DNA of 64,000 bases. Origin: Fimbriimonadia bacterium (lineage in GTDB: Bacteria; Armatimonadota; Fimbriimonadia; Fimbriimonadales; GBS-DC). Positions 17,701 through 26,568 of the stretch are shown here, in pieces. Location of the stretch: positions 1 through 64,000 of the forward strand of contig JAHCHP010000012.1 in assembly GCA_026129765.1 (NCBI GenBank). Direction: 5' to 3'. The position numbers and the translations under genes are program-made. The first letter of the stretch is position 1, and each line of letters opens with the position of its first letter. Below the pieces are notes generated by a model that saw only the letters and a program-made list of their open reading frames with translations, was not told where the DNA came from and made no database searches.

Positions 17701-18921
17701 ATGACCGCCTATTCTCAACCTGACTCCCGGGGCTATTTTGGTCGTTTCGGTGGACGCTTTGTGCCGGAGACGCTGATCCCCGCCTTAGATGAATTGACTG
17801 AAGCCTACGCGACGCTGAAAACGAGCGAAGAGTTTCAGCGCGAGTGGAACTACTATAGCATCACTTATTCCGGTCGCCCAACCCCTCTTTATTACGCCGC
17901 CAATCTCAGCGCAGAGTTAGGATTACAGATCTATATCAAACGCGAAGATCTATGTCATACCGGCGCGCATAAAATCAATAATGCTTTGGGGCAGGCTTTG
18001 CTGGCGAAGCGTATGAACAAGAAACGGATTATCGCAGAGACGGGAGCAGGGCAGCATGGCGTGGCGACCGCGACCGCATGCGCGCTGCTGAAACTGCAGT
18101 GTGAAGTGTATATGGGCGAAGAGGATATGCGGCGGCAATCGTTGAATGTGTTTCGGATGCACCTGCTGGGCGCGCGGGTGATTCCGGTATCCAGCGGCTC
18201 CAAGACTTTGAAGGATGCCACCAGCGAAGCGATTCGCGACTGGGTCACGAATGTGCGCGATACCCATTATATCATTGGCTCATGTGTAGGACCGCACCCC
18301 TATCCTACGATTGTGCGCGATTTCCAATCGGTGATTGGGCAGGAGGCGCGCGGACAGATGCTTTCGTACGAGAACCGGTTGCCCGACTATGTCCTCGCAA
18401 GCGTGGGGGGCGGCAGCAATGCTATCGGCATTTTTCACCCATTTATCGACGACGAAAGTGTCCGGTTGGTGGGGGTGGAGGCAGGCGGGCATGGAACCCA
18501 AACTGAACAACACTCCGCGACCCTTTCGGCAGGTAGTTTTGGCGTTTTGCATGGCAGCGCGAGTTTTGTTTTGCAAGATGGCGACGGTCAGATCAAGTTG
18601 ACCCATTCGATTTCGGCAGGCTTGGACTATCCGGGGGTGGGACCAGAGCATGCCTATTTGAAGGAAAGCGGGCGCGCGGAGTACGCGGCGGTGACGGATG
18701 AAGAGGCTTTGGCGGCGTTCTTATGGCTGACGCAGGCAGAGGGCATCATTCCCGCCTTAGAATGCGCGCATGTGTTTGCCTACCTGCGGAAAGCAGCAGT
18801 TCAAATGCCGAAAAATGCTCTCGTTCTAATCAATTTATCGGGAAGGGGAGACAAAGATGTGACCCATGTGGCGCAGATTTTAACCGAGCGGGCGCAAGCT
18901 GAACCGGAGGAAAGCGCGTGA
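17701..18921 (+). CDS. trpB: Tryptophan synthase beta chain
   Basis: The 406-residue product catalyses the condensation of indole and serine to tryptophan with pyridoxal phosphate. [12 protein letters not shown] near the N-terminus is the family signature, Lys91 in HKINNALGQ forms the Schiff base, EDMRRQ and [10 protein letters not shown] (phosphate loop) are intact, and length fits the TrpB1 type. The open frame extends upstream to 17524 but the TrpB N-terminus is at 17701. A TACAAT box at 17685-17690 lies 10 nt before the ATG and no Shine-Dalgarno is visible, so the leader would be very short. No trpA or other trp genes are adjacent; the downstream gene overlaps by 4 nt and encodes a dehydrogenase. 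Confidence 0.95.
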   Translation: MTAYSQPDSRGYFGRFGGRFVPETLIPALDELTEAYATLKTSEEFQREWNYYSITYSGRPTPLYYAANLSAELGLQIYIKREDLCHTGAHKINNALGQALLAKRMNKKRIIAETGAGQHGVATATACALLKLQCEVYMGEEDMRRQSLNVFRMHLLGARVIPVSSGSKTLKDATSEAIRDWVTNVRDTHYIIGSCVGPHPYPTIVRDFQSVIGQEARGQMLSYENRLPDYVLASVGGGSNAIGIFHPFIDDESVRLVGVEAGGHGTQTEQHSATLSAGSFGVLHGSASFVLQDGDGQIKLTHSISAGLDYPGVGPEHAYLKESGRAEYAAVTDEEALAAFLWLTQAEGIIPALECAHVFAYLRKAAVQMPKNALVLINLSGRGDKDVTHVAQILTERAQAEPEESA

Positions 18922-19952
18922 AAGCCTATCGTTTAGTTCAGCCAGGGGTCATGGCATTTGAAGAGATTCCGGTTCCCCAACCTGTGCCGGGGCATGCGCT
19001 GCTGAAGACATTAGCATGCGGGGTTTGCGGTACCGACCTGCATTTGAAAAACCGGGGGCATTACGATTGGCGGGGCAACTCGATCACGCTGGGTCATGAG
19101 GTGTGCGCGGAAGTCCTCGAGATTCCTGAGCCTGCCGAGCCAAATCCGCGGGGGATTCAGACAGGTGACCGGGTGGTGATCGATCCGCAGTATGTATGCG
19201 GCGCATGCCGATGGTGCCGCCGCGGGCGATTGAACCTTTGTGACCACCTGGAGCATTTGGGCATTATGATGGACGGCGGGTTTCAAGAGTATATCACCGC
19301 GCCTTTGCTCAATTTGTATCGTGTGGAATTAGAGCCGGATTACGCTTCTTTGGCAGAACCTTTAGCCACATGTGTTGCTGCCATGAAACTTGCGCCGCCG
19401 GAGCCGGAGGATTGCGTGCTGGTGGTGGGGTTGGGGTTCTTTGGACAGACCTTCATGCAGTTAGCGCGCTTGTGGGGCGCAAAAACCGTGATTGGATTGG
19501 ACCCATTGGCTGAGCGGCGAGAGATCGCGATGAATCTGGGAGCGAGCGCGGCTTTAGACCCGGAAGACCCAGAAACTCCGAACTTCATCAAGCAGCAGAC
19601 CGGGGGACTGGGCGCGTCGGTGGTGTTCGATGCGGCGGGGTCTCAGTCCGCGCCTGCGGATTGTATCCGTTATGCGGGCAAAGCGGGTCGGGTGGTGGTG
19701 TTTGGGTACTATCCTGGCGCGAATGAATTGCTTTGGCATGAGATTTTGGCGAAAGAATTGACCGTGTTGGGTTCCAAGTCCAGCAATCACGCATGGGAAT
19801 TAACGGTTCAGCTGCTGACAGAGCGCGCCCTTGATCTGCAGCCATTAACCCGCGTGTATGATTTTGATGATGCCCCGGAAGCGTTCCGGGCGGCAGAGCA
19901 GCGAGAGGTGTTCAAACCGGTTTTGAATCTCTTGGAGATGCCAAAAACCTGA
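18918..19952 (+). CDS. Zinc-dependent alcohol dehydrogenase (MDR superfamily)
   Basis: The 344-residue product is a medium-chain dehydrogenase. The catalytic zinc ligands are Cys37 in CGVCGTD and His60/Glu61 in GHE; the structural zinc cysteines are at 94, 97, 100 and 108. The Rossmann region carries [11 protein letters not shown] for NAD(P) binding. It groups with sorbitol/threonine dehydrogenase-like members, but the substrate is not predictable. It starts at a GTG overlapping the trpB stop (GTGA), so it is translationally coupled to trpB and likely cotranscribed. A terminator follows at 19970-20000. Confidence 0.85.
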   Translation: MKAYRLVQPGVMAFEEIPVPQPVPGHALLKTLACGVCGTDLHLKNRGHYDWRGNSITLGHEVCAEVLEIPEPAEPNPRGIQTGDRVVIDPQYVCGACRWCRRGRLNLCDHLEHLGIMMDGGFQEYITAPLLNLYRVELEPDYASLAEPLATCVAAMKLAPPEPEDCVLVVGLGFFGQTFMQLARLWGAKTVIGLDPLAERREIAMNLGASAALDPEDPETPNFIKQQTGGLGASVVFDAAGSQSAPADCIRYAGKAGRVVVFGYYPGANELLWHEILAKELTVLGSKSSNHAWELTVQLLTERALDLQPLTRVYDFDDAPEAFRAAEQREVFKPVLNLLEMPKT

Positions 19953-19969
19953 TAGAGATGCTGGTTTTG

Positions 19970-20000
19970 CCGGTTTTTAGTGCCAAAATCCGGTATTTTT
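19970..20000 (+). terminator. Intrinsic terminator after trpB-dehydrogenase
   Basis: CCGGTTTTT at 19970-19978 pairs with AAAATCCGG at 19985-19993 (one T-T mismatch), loop AGTGCC, followed by TATTTTT. Confidence 0.75.
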
Positions 20001-20042
20001 AGCCCTGATAGAATTCTTAATCAAAATTTTACCGTACATGCC

Positions 20043-20071
20043 TTGACAATTTCCCAAAAGTGTGGTATACT
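20043..20071 (+). promoter_or_regulatory. Consensus sigma-70 type promoter of the PEP-CTERM gene
   Basis: TTGACA at 20043-20048 and TATACT at 20066-20071 are separated by exactly 17 nt. Transcription should start near 20078, giving a leader of about 158 nt before the ATG at 20236. Confidence 0.85.
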
Positions 20072-20093
20072 TTACTTGTCGTTCTGGAGTAGA

Positions 20094-20230
20094 AAACGCC
20101 CGTCAAAGTGACGGCTTTTGGCAATTGATACGCTGTCTGTTTTAGAATGGCAATTTGCAAGCAGTTTTGCCCACTGTTTGCGCATGAAAAAAACGCATAA
20201 TTACGGCCTTTCTAAGGCGCGTAAAGGAGG
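20094..20230 (+). promoter_or_regulatory. Structured 5' leader with a hairpin abutting the Shine-Dalgarno
   Basis: Two hairpins are visible. The first is about 20099-20116 (GCC-C-GTCA with TGAC-GGC, loop AAG), flanked by AAAA and TTTT. The second is 20201-20224: TTACG-GCCTT, loop TCT, AAGGC-(bulged G)-CGTAA, 10 bp. It ends 1 nt before AGGAGG at 20225-20230, so its folding could govern ribosome access or protect the mRNA 5' side. It does not match a riboswitch class I recognise. Confidence 0.55.
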
Positions 20231-20235
20231 ATGCA

Positions 20236-20877
20236 ATGACTCGTTTTGGTAAAGCAATTGGTCTTTTAGCGACGGTGGCGTTGATTGGCGCCGCGAACGC
20301 TAATTTCTCTTACAATATTATTCAGTCGGACATTCAGTTCTTCCCGTCTGGAAGCACGAATAGCGTCGGCTTCGTGAGTGGTGGCATTAACAACTCTTTT
20401 GTGGATCACCTGACTGGTTCCGCCGGCGCGATTGTGGGCGACAGCACAGGGAACTCTGCTGCGATCATCACGATCCTGTACGAAGTGGATACCAATGGTA
20501 AAGGTCCCGTGAACGCGGTGAATGTGGCTTTGCTCGGCGCGGTGTTTGATCTCGGTCGAATCACCTGGAGCGAAGTTATCGAAGATATGAGCAGCAACGT
20601 GATCGCTACCGGCGGCGCGGTGATTCAGGGCGATGGGCATGCGGGTGGTCAGGATGGCGCGTTTGCGTACACGACTACCATCAACTTCTCAGCTCCTGCC
20701 GACCGCTTCAAAGTGAAGAAGTCCTTTGTTCTGGACATCGCTGGCGACACCCTGCCGACGACCTCCATCGCGGCGCTCGCTCTCGTTGAGCAGAACTGGG
20801 TTCCTGAGCCTGCCAGCATGGTGGCTCTGGGCGTGGGTCTTGCTGGTCTGGCGCTCCGCCGACGCAACAAGAACTAA
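20236..20877 (+). CDS. PEP-CTERM sorting domain protein
   Basis: The 213-residue product has a signal peptide (MTRFGKAIGLLATVALIGAA, cleavage after ANA) and the C-terminal PEP-CTERM signal: VPEPAS, a hydrophobic stretch (MVALGVGLAGLAL) and the basic end RRRNKN. Such proteins are processed at the PEP motif by an exosortase and delivered to the cell surface or extracellular matrix. The mature part is beta-rich and has no known domain. No exosortase gene is in the window. It has its own consensus promoter, long leader, strong AGGAGG 5 nt before the ATG and strong terminator, which together suggest high expression. Confidence 0.85.
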   Translation: MTRFGKAIGLLATVALIGAANANFSYNIIQSDIQFFPSGSTNSVGFVSGGINNSFVDHLTGSAGAIVGDSTGNSAAIITILYEVDTNGKGPVNAVNVALLGAVFDLGRITWSEVIEDMSSNVIATGGAVIQGDGHAGGQDGAFAYTTTINFSAPADRFKVKKSFVLDIAGDTLPTTSIAALALVEQNWVPEPASMVALGVGLAGLALRRRNKN

Positions 20878-20909
20878 TCTGTCTCACATCCGCATTGAGA
20901 AAACCTTGA

Positions 20910-20950
20910 ACGGGTTCGCTTCTAAATTAGAAGCGAACCCGTTTTCTTTT
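20910..20950 (+). terminator. Strong intrinsic terminator
   Basis: A 14-bp perfect stem, ACGGGTTCGCTTCT with AGAAGCGAACCCGT, is followed by TTTTCTTTT. Confidence 0.9.
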
Positions 20951-21208
20951 GATATTCCTCTCTAAGTATCTCCCTTGACAGAAGCAGCATCACCTTGAAA
21001 TCTGGGCGACAATCAAATCGCTACTCACCGTCATTACCGAGAACGCGGGAATCCACAAGAACCTTATACCTATTGATGTCTCCATTGTTGGCAAAAACAG
21101 GTTCACGGTGAGGAGGGAGATACTTTTCAAGAAATCGTCTTTTTCGCGCTTCTTTGCCTTTCTCCAAACAGGAATAGGCTTCCTTTGTCTTGAATAAGGA
21201 ATGAGGGG
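20951..21208. other. Intergenic region with a short dispersed palindrome
   Basis: Apart from a copy of the short palindromic element also seen at 57430-57455 (here about 21028-21053, GAGAACGCGGGAATCCA), no gene is supported. A 77-codon minus-strand ORF here overlaps the sialidase start and shows no family features. Confidence 0.5.
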
Positions 21209-21214
21209 ATGAAT

Positions 21215-22291
21215 ATGAAGGACGGAAATTTACAGACAAGCAGCGCGGTGGCATTTATCGACCTGTCGCAAGAGACATACAGACAGGTGATTGTGGACCG
21301 AGAGCAGGGTCAGTATCTGGGGCATGTCTCCACCGTGATGCTGGAAGACCGCCAAACGATTTTGGCAGTTTATCCCAAAGGGCATGGGCGCGGCGCCATC
21401 GTGATGAAGCGGAGCGCGGACGGTGGGAAAACCTGGAGTGAGCGACTGCCGGTTCCTGACAATTGGTCTACCAGTCAGGAGACCCCGACCATTCATCGCG
21501 TCATAGACCCGAAAAGCGGTAAGAGACGGCTCATTCTATGGTCTGGCTTGTACCCGGCGCGTTTGGCGGTTTCCGAGGATGACGGCAAACAATGGTCCCC
21601 TCTGCACCCAGTGGGCGATTGGGGCGGAATTGTGGTGATGGGGTTCGTGGAGCGATTGAAAGATAAGCGGTATTTAGCGATGTTTCATGATGATGGGCGA
21701 TTCTTTAAGAACGCAGGTAAAACAAACGGCGTTTTTACGCTGTATCAAACGTTCTCTTCGGATGGAGGGCTCTCTTGGAGTGAGCCTGAGCCGGTGTGGT
21801 CTGGGAGCGAGATTCATTTGTGTGAGCCGGGTGTAGTTCGTTCACCTGACCAAAAGCAGCTGGCGGTACTTTTGCGCGAAAATCGCCGGGTGAAGAATTC
21901 GCATGTGATCTTCAGTAACGACGAAGGCAAGTCATGGTCTGCGCCCCGCGAGTTACCCGGCAGTTTGACAGGAGACCGGCACACAGCTAAGTACGCGCCT
22001 GACGGTCGTCTATTCATCTCTTTTCGGGATATGATGAAAGGGAGCGCGACTTATGGCGATTGGGTTGGTTGGGTTGGCAAATATGAGGATATTGTCAAGG
22101 GGCGTGAAGGACAGTACCGCGTCCGTTTAATGAAAAATCACAAGCAGGCAGACTGCGCGTATCCGGGCGTCGAAATTTTGAAAGATGGCACACTGGTTTG
22201 TACGACTTATGGACATTGGGTTCCACAAGAACCGCCTTTCATTGTCTGTGTCCGGTTGAAGTTGGAGGAGTTGGATAAAAAGGGAGGTTAG
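21215..22291 (+). CDS. Sialidase/BNR-repeat family protein
   Basis: The 358-residue product contains four Asp-box motifs of the S-x-D-x-G-x-T/S-W type: SADGGKTW, SEDDGKQW, SSDGGLSW and SNDEGKSW. These occur on beta-propeller blades of sialidases and related glycoside hydrolases or carbohydrate-active proteins. There is no signal peptide, so it is probably cytoplasmic, in line with the bacterial exo-alpha-sialidase-like enzymes of unknown substrate. The ATG at 21215 is preferred over 21209 because GAGGGG would sit at 0 nt from the latter. It is a single-gene unit. Confidence 0.75.
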   Translation: MKDGNLQTSSAVAFIDLSQETYRQVIVDREQGQYLGHVSTVMLEDRQTILAVYPKGHGRGAIVMKRSADGGKTWSERLPVPDNWSTSQETPTIHRVIDPKSGKRRLILWSGLYPARLAVSEDDGKQWSPLHPVGDWGGIVVMGFVERLKDKRYLAMFHDDGRFFKNAGKTNGVFTLYQTFSSDGGLSWSEPEPVWSGSEIHLCEPGVVRSPDQKQLAVLLRENRRVKNSHVIFSNDEGKSWSAPRELPGSLTGDRHTAKYAPDGRLFISFRDMMKGSATYGDWVGWVGKYEDIVKGREGQYRVRLMKNHKQADCAYPGVEILKDGTLVCTTYGHWVPQEPPFIVCVRLKLEELDKKGG

Positions 22292-22343
22292 ATGGGGTGT
22301 GTGTGATGATATCCCTCCGAGACCTCTGTTTCGATCTTAGCGT

Positions 22344-22745
22344 TTAGTAAGGCTGGATCACATTTAACTCAGAAATCATCTGGAAATGTTTCACATTACG
22401 CATGAAAAGCGGTAGTTGATTTTCAATAGCGGTCGCTGCAATGAGTGAGTCAGGGATGAGTAAACCATGGCTGAGATTAAACTGCTGTATCAATTCATAA
22501 GCGGTACGAGAAGAGTCCTCCGAAATAGGCACTATCTTTGTCTGAAACAAAAAACGCTTTGTCTCCCGAAGATGCTTTGAGTCTCGGCACCCACTTAACC
22601 GTTCCATCGCTGAGATCACGCTGATAAGAATGTTTCCAGACTGCTGGACACTGTCCAAAAAAATACCTGCTTCTGGCAGTCCACGAGCAAAATCAATCAA
22701 AATATCGGTATCAATCAGTCCTGATGACGTTGTCGGCTCGACCAT
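22344..22745 (-). CDS. vapC: VapC-like PIN domain toxin
   Basis: The 133-residue protein has the PIN domain acidic residues Asp12 (LIDTDILI), Glu48 (SAMERL) and Asp99 (LIPDSLIAATA), plus Asn117 (MRNVKHF) in the position usually held by Asp or Asn. PIN toxins cleave RNA, often tRNA or rRNA, with Mg2+. The upstream gene encodes the likely antitoxin and overlaps by 31 nt. GGGAGCG lies upstream of the ATG. Confidence 0.85.
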   Translation of the reverse strand: MVEPTTSSGLIDTDILIDFARGLPEAGIFLDSVQQSGNILISVISAMERLSGCRDSKHLRETKRFLFQTKIVPISEDSSRTAYELIQQFNLSHGLLIPDSLIAATAIENQLPLFMRNVKHFQMISELNVIQPY

Positions 22746-22972
22746 AGTGTTCGCTCCCTACTGACCCATTCCACACTTTCTTTCATCTCTTCTTGATCAT
22801 ACCAAAGACCAAAAAATGGCAAAGAAGAAATCGGCTTATGAGATGTTTTTTCTGTAGTATCTTCTTCAAGTGGTTCCACATGTACTACCACCTCGGTGCC
22901 TTCAGACAGCTCGAGAGGACGTTTGAGGACGATTTGTCCCCCTTGCACAGTACCGCGTTCAACGACTCCCAT
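22715..22972 (-). CDS. Antitoxin of the VapBC pair, DUF104/AF2212-like
   Basis: The 85-residue protein begins with a beta-rich half (GTVQGGQIVLKRPLELSEG, then TEVVVHVEP) that resembles the small DUF104/AbrB-type antitoxin family, in which a hydrophobic strand is followed by L-EG-V. The acidic C-terminal half (PFFGLWYDQEEMKESVEW) would wrap the toxin, as is common for VapB. The ATG at 22972 is taken because GAGGAG lies 11 nt upstream; the open frame extends further but is non-conserved. Its stop overlaps the toxin gene by 31 nt. Confidence 0.75.
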   Translation of the reverse strand: MGVVERGTVQGGQIVLKRPLELSEGTEVVVHVEPLEEDTTEKTSHKPISSLPFFGLWYDQEEMKESVEWVSRERTLWSSRQRHQD

Positions 22973-23164
22973 ATTTTGTTTTTCTCCTCTAACATTATAC
23001 CGTAGGAAACAATCTTTTCGACAGAAATTGACGGTTTTGGGAATGGTGAATGAATCTGATCCCCTCCGATTTTCACAAAGGGGACTTGACACAACAATAC
23101 AGAATCTATCAATTCCAAAGCCATGTCCCAACTCCCTTGTCATTGCGTCTCCGCATTATTTATG

Positions 23165-24301
23165 TCATCCCGATTTCATGTCGGCAACCGTCTGAATGAT
23201 AGAGAGCGTCAGGTTCACACTGGCTTCCAGGTCGGAAATTCGAGTGAATTCCTCGTGAGTATGCACTTTTTCCATCGCGCAACCCACCACCACACAGGGT
23301 AATCCGCGCGCATTAAAAACATTGGCATCGGAACCGCCGCCTGTGGGACGCATTTCCGGCGATAAGCCCACTTTATGCGCAGCTTCCAGGGCGACTTTCA
23401 CGGGCAGGAAGTTTTCATCCAATCGGTAGCTCTCGTAATGCCGGTCATGATGAATTTCGACTTGACCGCCAAATTTCGCGGCTGCCGTCTCAAAGCACTC
23501 TTTCATATGCGCGACTTGCGCTTCCAACTTCTCTTTGTTGCGGCTGCGTGTTTCGGCGCGAATGAACACTTCCGGGCAGACAATATTGGTGGCTTGTCCC
23601 CCTTGAATGATTCCGATGTTGGCAGTGGTTTCTGGGTCCAGGCGTCCCAATTTCATGTTCGCGATGGCATCGGCAGCGATCTGAATCGCGCTGATGCCAT
23701 TTTCTGGCATGACGCCCGCATGAGAGGGTTTGCCGATGATCCGAATGTCGAAGGTGTCGTGGGTCGGTGTTTGTGATATGAGGGTGCCGATGGGGCGACC
23801 GGTGTCGTAGACAAAGCCGAAATCGCTGTCCACCAGATCGAGGTCTAAGGCGGCTGCCCCCCGTAGTCCGATTTCTTCGCAGATGGTCAACAGAAGTTGA
23901 ATCTGCCCATGCGACAAGTTGTTTTCCACAACGATTCGGACTGCCTCTAACATGGCTGCCATACCCGATTTATCATCGGAGCCCAAAATCGAGGTGCCAT
24001 CAGTTTTGATGATATCCTCTTCGATAACGATCTTCAGGTTGGGGTTCGGCTCCACCGTGTCGAAGTGGGAACTGAAGAAGATTTTAGGCGCGCCGGAAAT
24101 ATTGGCAGGCAGGGTCGCGATGAGATTGTTCGCGTTGCCATTGACTGCTTCTGAGGCGTTGTCTTCTTGCAATTCAAAGCCCAAATCTTGAAGGAATGAT
24201 TTGACATAGTTGACGACTTCTCGTTCCTGTTTAGGGGGCGAGTTGATGCTGCATAGGGAAGTAAAGAGTTGAACTAATCGGTCTTGTTGAATGGTTGACA
24301 T
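23165..24301 (-). CDS. M20 family metallopeptidase, peptidase T-like
   Basis: The 378-residue product has the di-zinc M20 ligands in SSHFDTVEP (H-x-D), GSDDKSG (bridging Asp), CEEIGLRGA (Glu-Glu) and DTG. The dimerisation insert starts around GKPSHAGVMPENG, and GGGSDANVF and the last His (VHTHEE) complete the site. Members cleave tripeptides or other small peptides in the cytoplasm. The ATG at 24301 is preceded by GGAGA; the open frame upstream (to 24406) is unsupported. Confidence 0.85.
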   Translation of the reverse strand: MSTIQQDRLVQLFTSLCSINSPPKQEREVVNYVKSFLQDLGFELQEDNASEAVNGNANNLIATLPANISGAPKIFFSSHFDTVEPNPNLKIVIEEDIIKTDGTSILGSDDKSGMAAMLEAVRIVVENNLSHGQIQLLLTICEEIGLRGAAALDLDLVDSDFGFVYDTGRPIGTLISQTPTHDTFDIRIIGKPSHAGVMPENGISAIQIAADAIANMKLGRLDPETTANIGIIQGGQATNIVCPEVFIRAETRSRNKEKLEAQVAHMKECFETAAAKFGGQVEIHHDRHYESYRLDENFLPVKVALEAAHKVGLSPEMRPTGGGSDANVFNARGLPCVVVGCAMEKVHTHEEFTRISDLEASVNLTLSIIQTVADMKSG

Positions 24302-24404
24302 AGTTGTGTGATCTCCAACAACAAGGGTTCGCCTGTCACGGGGCGACTCCTGCAAAACCCCCGAACGCAGAGGCAAAGTCCCTCTGTGGCTGTCCCAGGT
24401 TGTC

Positions 24405-24506
24405 AAAAACAGATACCTCGGCTACGCTCGGCATGACACGTTAGGCAGGCTCTGCCCCTATGGTCACCCTAAGTTGTCACCCTGAGCGCAGCGAATGGGT
24501 CTGCTG
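24405..24506. repeat. Dispersed REP-like repeat, copy 2
   Basis: Module A (ACCTCGGCTACGCTCGGCAT, about 24415-24434) is followed by module B (CACCCTGAGCGCAGCGAATG, about 24478-24497, then GGTCTGC). This is the same A-then-B order as copy 1. It lies between two minus-strand genes. Confidence 0.7.
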
Positions 24507-24549
24507 TTACTTTGAGCGAGGGATGCTTAAAAACAACTCCCTTCCCGTT

Positions 24550-24804
24550 CTATTTATTCAGTTCTTGGCTGACAGAGCCAGCATTTTGCATGCGCTGCTG
24601 AATCTGTTGAATGGCAATCGCTTTCGCTTGAGGGGGCATATTGGGATCGTTTTGGATGCGTTCGATCTCTTTTTGATAATCCATGGCGGACGAGTTACGG
24701 AATTCGCCTTCTGATGGCTTGTTGGAGTTCCACTGCCAGAACGCGATAGCAACTGCCAGAACGATCAAAACGACTGCGACCATGAGTTTGTTATTACTGT
24801 TCAT
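24550..24804 (-). CDS. Small single-pass membrane protein following the pilin-like gene
   Basis: The 84-residue protein has one transmembrane helix (MVAVVLIVLAVAIAFWQW, residues 8-25) and an outside tail with NDPNMPPQAKAIAIQQIQQR, a helical segment. GGGAGG is 7 nt upstream. It is downstream of the H-x9-DG pilin-like gene across a 10-bp hairpin. Such small proteins recur next to this pilin family in related genomes as far as I recall; the function is unknown. Confidence 0.7.
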   Translation of the reverse strand: MNSNNKLMVAVVLIVLAVAIAFWQWNSNKPSEGEFRNSSAMDYQKEIERIQNDPNMPPQAKAIAIQQIQQRMQNAGSVSQELNK

Positions 24805-24829
24805 GAAAAAGCCTCCCGCTTAGAAACCG

Positions 24830-24862
24830 AGCGCGGAGCATCGGCAAAGACCGCTCCGCGCT
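24830..24862 (-). terminator. Hairpin between pilin-like gene and small protein gene
   Basis: AGCGCGGAGC (24830-24839) pairs with GCTCCGCGCT (24853-24862), a 10-bp stem with a 13-nt loop. There is no strong T-tract, so it may be a partial terminator or an mRNA-end stabiliser. Confidence 0.5.
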
Positions 24863-24872
24863 TCTGTTATGC

Positions 24873-25697
24873 TTAGTAGGGGTACCAGCCTTCGCCTGTC
24901 CACTTACCCGCTGCGCCAACCGGCACATAGATGTTTCTGTACCATTTGATTCCGCCTTTCGGCATACTTTTTGCATGCCCATCGCAGAAGACGACATTCA
25001 CGGTGCGATTGTGGCGGTATCGCGGTTTCATGCCGCAGCCTGCCCAGGTGGCATTGCCGACATTGGTATAATCGCAGTCGTGGCGGTCTGCCAACTCACT
25101 GCCATCAATCGAGCCGCGTGGGTTACCGACAGTGGCGGTCCAGTCCCACTCCCAGGTCACAAATTGCAGCCAGCCCCAAGTGGCATCGTTTTTGCCTTTT
25201 TCCATCACCATGATTTTGTCGGCAGGCGCTTCGATTCGCGCCAGCGAAGTGACGACTTTGTTGTCCGGGGGGATCTGTCCCGGTCGGCAACAGTCCCAGT
25301 TATCGGCGAAGATGTCGTAATGCGCGCCAAATTGCCCGCTTTGGCGACCTGGGAACGACGGACAGCTGAAAACGCCCGATTCACCCCAAGTGTATGAGAT
25401 ACCTGCCGCATCGGTGTAGCGGTCTCCATTTTTCACATAGGGCCAGATCAAGCTATACCATGCCTGCTGCGGGATGTTCGTGCTGCCGCCGCCGTATTGC
25501 GACTGCGGGAAAAACTCATCGTAATCGTTGAGATACATCATGACCGCGGGCGCGATCTGCTTTTGATTCGAGAGGCATTGCGTTTGACGCGCCTTCTCGC
25601 GCGCCTGCGCGAAGACAGGGAACAGAATCGCTGCTAAGATAGCGATGATCGCTATAACGACCAGTAATTCAATCAGGGTAAAACCACGACGCTTCAT
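24873..25697 (-). CDS. Prepilin-type N-terminal methylation-domain protein with H-x9-DG motif (DUF1559-like)
   Basis: The 274-residue product starts [14 protein letters not shown], the type IV prepilin/pseudopilin signal cleaved after Gly5 by prepilin peptidase with Phe6 methylated. It runs into [13 protein letters not shown], which is very characteristic of Armatimonadota. The C-terminus has the H-x9-DG motif at [12 protein letters not shown], found in DUF1559-type paralog families of Planctomycetes and Armatimonadota. Members are probably secreted, assembled or surface-associated proteins; no pilus assembly genes are nearby. GGAGGTAACTG precedes the ATG. A consensus promoter and long leader lie upstream. 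Confidence 0.85.
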   Translation of the reverse strand: MKRRGFTLIELLVVIAIIAILAAILFPVFAQAREKARQTQCLSNQKQIAPAVMMYLNDYDEFFPQSQYGGGSTNIPQQAWYSLIWPYVKNGDRYTDAAGISYTWGESGVFSCPSFPGRQSGQFGAHYDIFADNWDCCRPGQIPPDNKVVTSLARIEAPADKIMVMEKGKNDATWGWLQFVTWEWDWTATVGNPRGSIDGSELADRHDCDYTNVGNATWAGCGMKPRYRHNRTVNVVFCDGHAKSMPKGGIKWYRNIYVPVGAAGKWTGEGWYPY

Positions 25698-25805
25698 AAG
25701 TCAGTTACCTCCTGCACATTAGGACTTGGATGAATTTCTGAGACAACTCAGAATGGATTGCCAAGGTCACTCATAACGACTGCGTTATTGATAGTCAGGA
25801 CCTCA

Positions 25806-25899
25806 TTAACCGCTTCAACTTACATTCACATTATGATGCTAAAATCGCATTTTATAGGTTGAAAGAGCGCAAATATGCGCCTATCACTTAAGCGGTTAA
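25806..25899 (-). promoter_or_regulatory. Structured 5' leader of the pilin-like gene
   Basis: A 10-nt inverted repeat (25806-25815 TTAACCGCTT and 25890-25899 AAGCGGTTAA) can pair across 74 nt to close a domain at the 5' end of the mRNA. Inside is a small perfect hairpin, 25867-25880 (GCGCA-AATA-TGCGC). The leader from about 25897 to the ATG is about 200 nt. It does not match a cyclic-di-GMP riboswitch pattern that I could recognise. Confidence 0.55.
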
Positions 25900-25903
25900 G
25901 TAA

Positions 25904-25932
25904 ATTATACACTGAATTTGCCCATTTGTCAA
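25904..25932 (-). promoter_or_regulatory. Consensus promoter of the pilin-like gene
   Basis: On the minus strand TTGACA (25932-25927) and TATAAT (25909-25904) are separated by 17 nt, a perfect match to the sigma-70 consensus. Transcription is expected from about 25897. Confidence 0.9.
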
Positions 25933-25995
25933 GGGGTGAGGGCAAAAAATCGAAATTTTTTGTTTGAGAGGTATACTTCTCTGGGAGGTTTTGTG

Positions 25996-26262
25996 ATGCC
26001 AAAAAACAAATTGATGTACATCGGCATATTGGTGATTGTTGCGTCTGCATTGTTGTGGTTGGGCGCGCAAATCACTAAAACGATTGAGTGGATGCTACCT
26101 TATTCGGGTGTGGCGGGGTTGATTTTGATTATTGCCGGATTCTTTTTGGAGGCGCGAAAGAAGGGAATGCAGCAGCCCAGCAGTCCCGCAGGGAGCAGCG
26201 CGCAAGCGGGCGAGAGCTACACTGCTGCTTCGTCTGGAACTGAGTCGGGGAAAAACGAGTAA
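25996..26262 (+). CDS. Small two-helix membrane protein
   Basis: The 88-residue protein has two transmembrane helices (about residues 7-25 and 35-53, around GLILIIAGFF) and a hydrophilic, Ser/Gly-rich tail. GGGAGG is 7 nt before the ATG at 25996. It is followed by a second small membrane protein and hflX on the same strand. The family is not recognised. Confidence 0.65.
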   Translation: MPKNKLMYIGILVIVASALLWLGAQITKTIEWMLPYSGVAGLILIIAGFFLEARKKGMQQPSSPAGSSAQAGESYTAASSGTESGKNE

Positions 26263-26334
26263 TAAATTTTTGGAATTGAATAACGCGGCAGGGGGACAGT
26301 ATGCGCCGCGTTCATTCAGAGGACGGGATATTCT

Positions 26335-26544
26335 ATGAACAAGTGGATTCGATTAGGATTAGTGGTTGTGGCTTCCGTCATTTTGCTGAAGTTTTCATTC
26401 GGCATTTTGGGATGGGCAATGAAGTTGATCAGCGTGTTGTTCCCGATTGCTCTGTTAGCGGGCGCAGGCTTGGTTATCTACGGTATTGTTCGTGGGTCGC
26501 GCAAGTCACTGGGTAGCGGCTACCGGGGCTATTTGGACGATTGA
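26335..26544 (+). CDS. Small two-helix membrane protein
   Basis: The 69-residue protein has hydrophobic segments at about residues 7-25 and 31-52, followed by a short basic-then-acidic tail (RGSRKSLGSGYRGYLDD). A Shine-Dalgarno-like GAGGA lies upstream (26318-26322), about 12 nt from the ATG. Spacing suggests an operon with the previous small protein gene and hflX. The function is unknown. Confidence 0.6.
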   Translation: MNKWIRLGLVVVASVILLKFSFGILGWAMKLISVLFPIALLAGAGLVIYGIVRGSRKSLGSGYRGYLDD

Positions 26545-26568
26545 GCATGCCTTTAGGAGGAAATAGCG

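Noticed and set aside
20078-20235. Cyclic-di-GMP (GEMM) riboswitch in the PEP-CTERM leader
   Set aside because: The conserved core sequences are not found; the hairpins do not follow the GEMM layout.
21021-21254. 77-codon minus-strand ORF after the PEP-CTERM gene
   Set aside because: Overlaps a dispersed palindrome and the start of the sialidase-like gene, no Shine-Dalgarno or family match.
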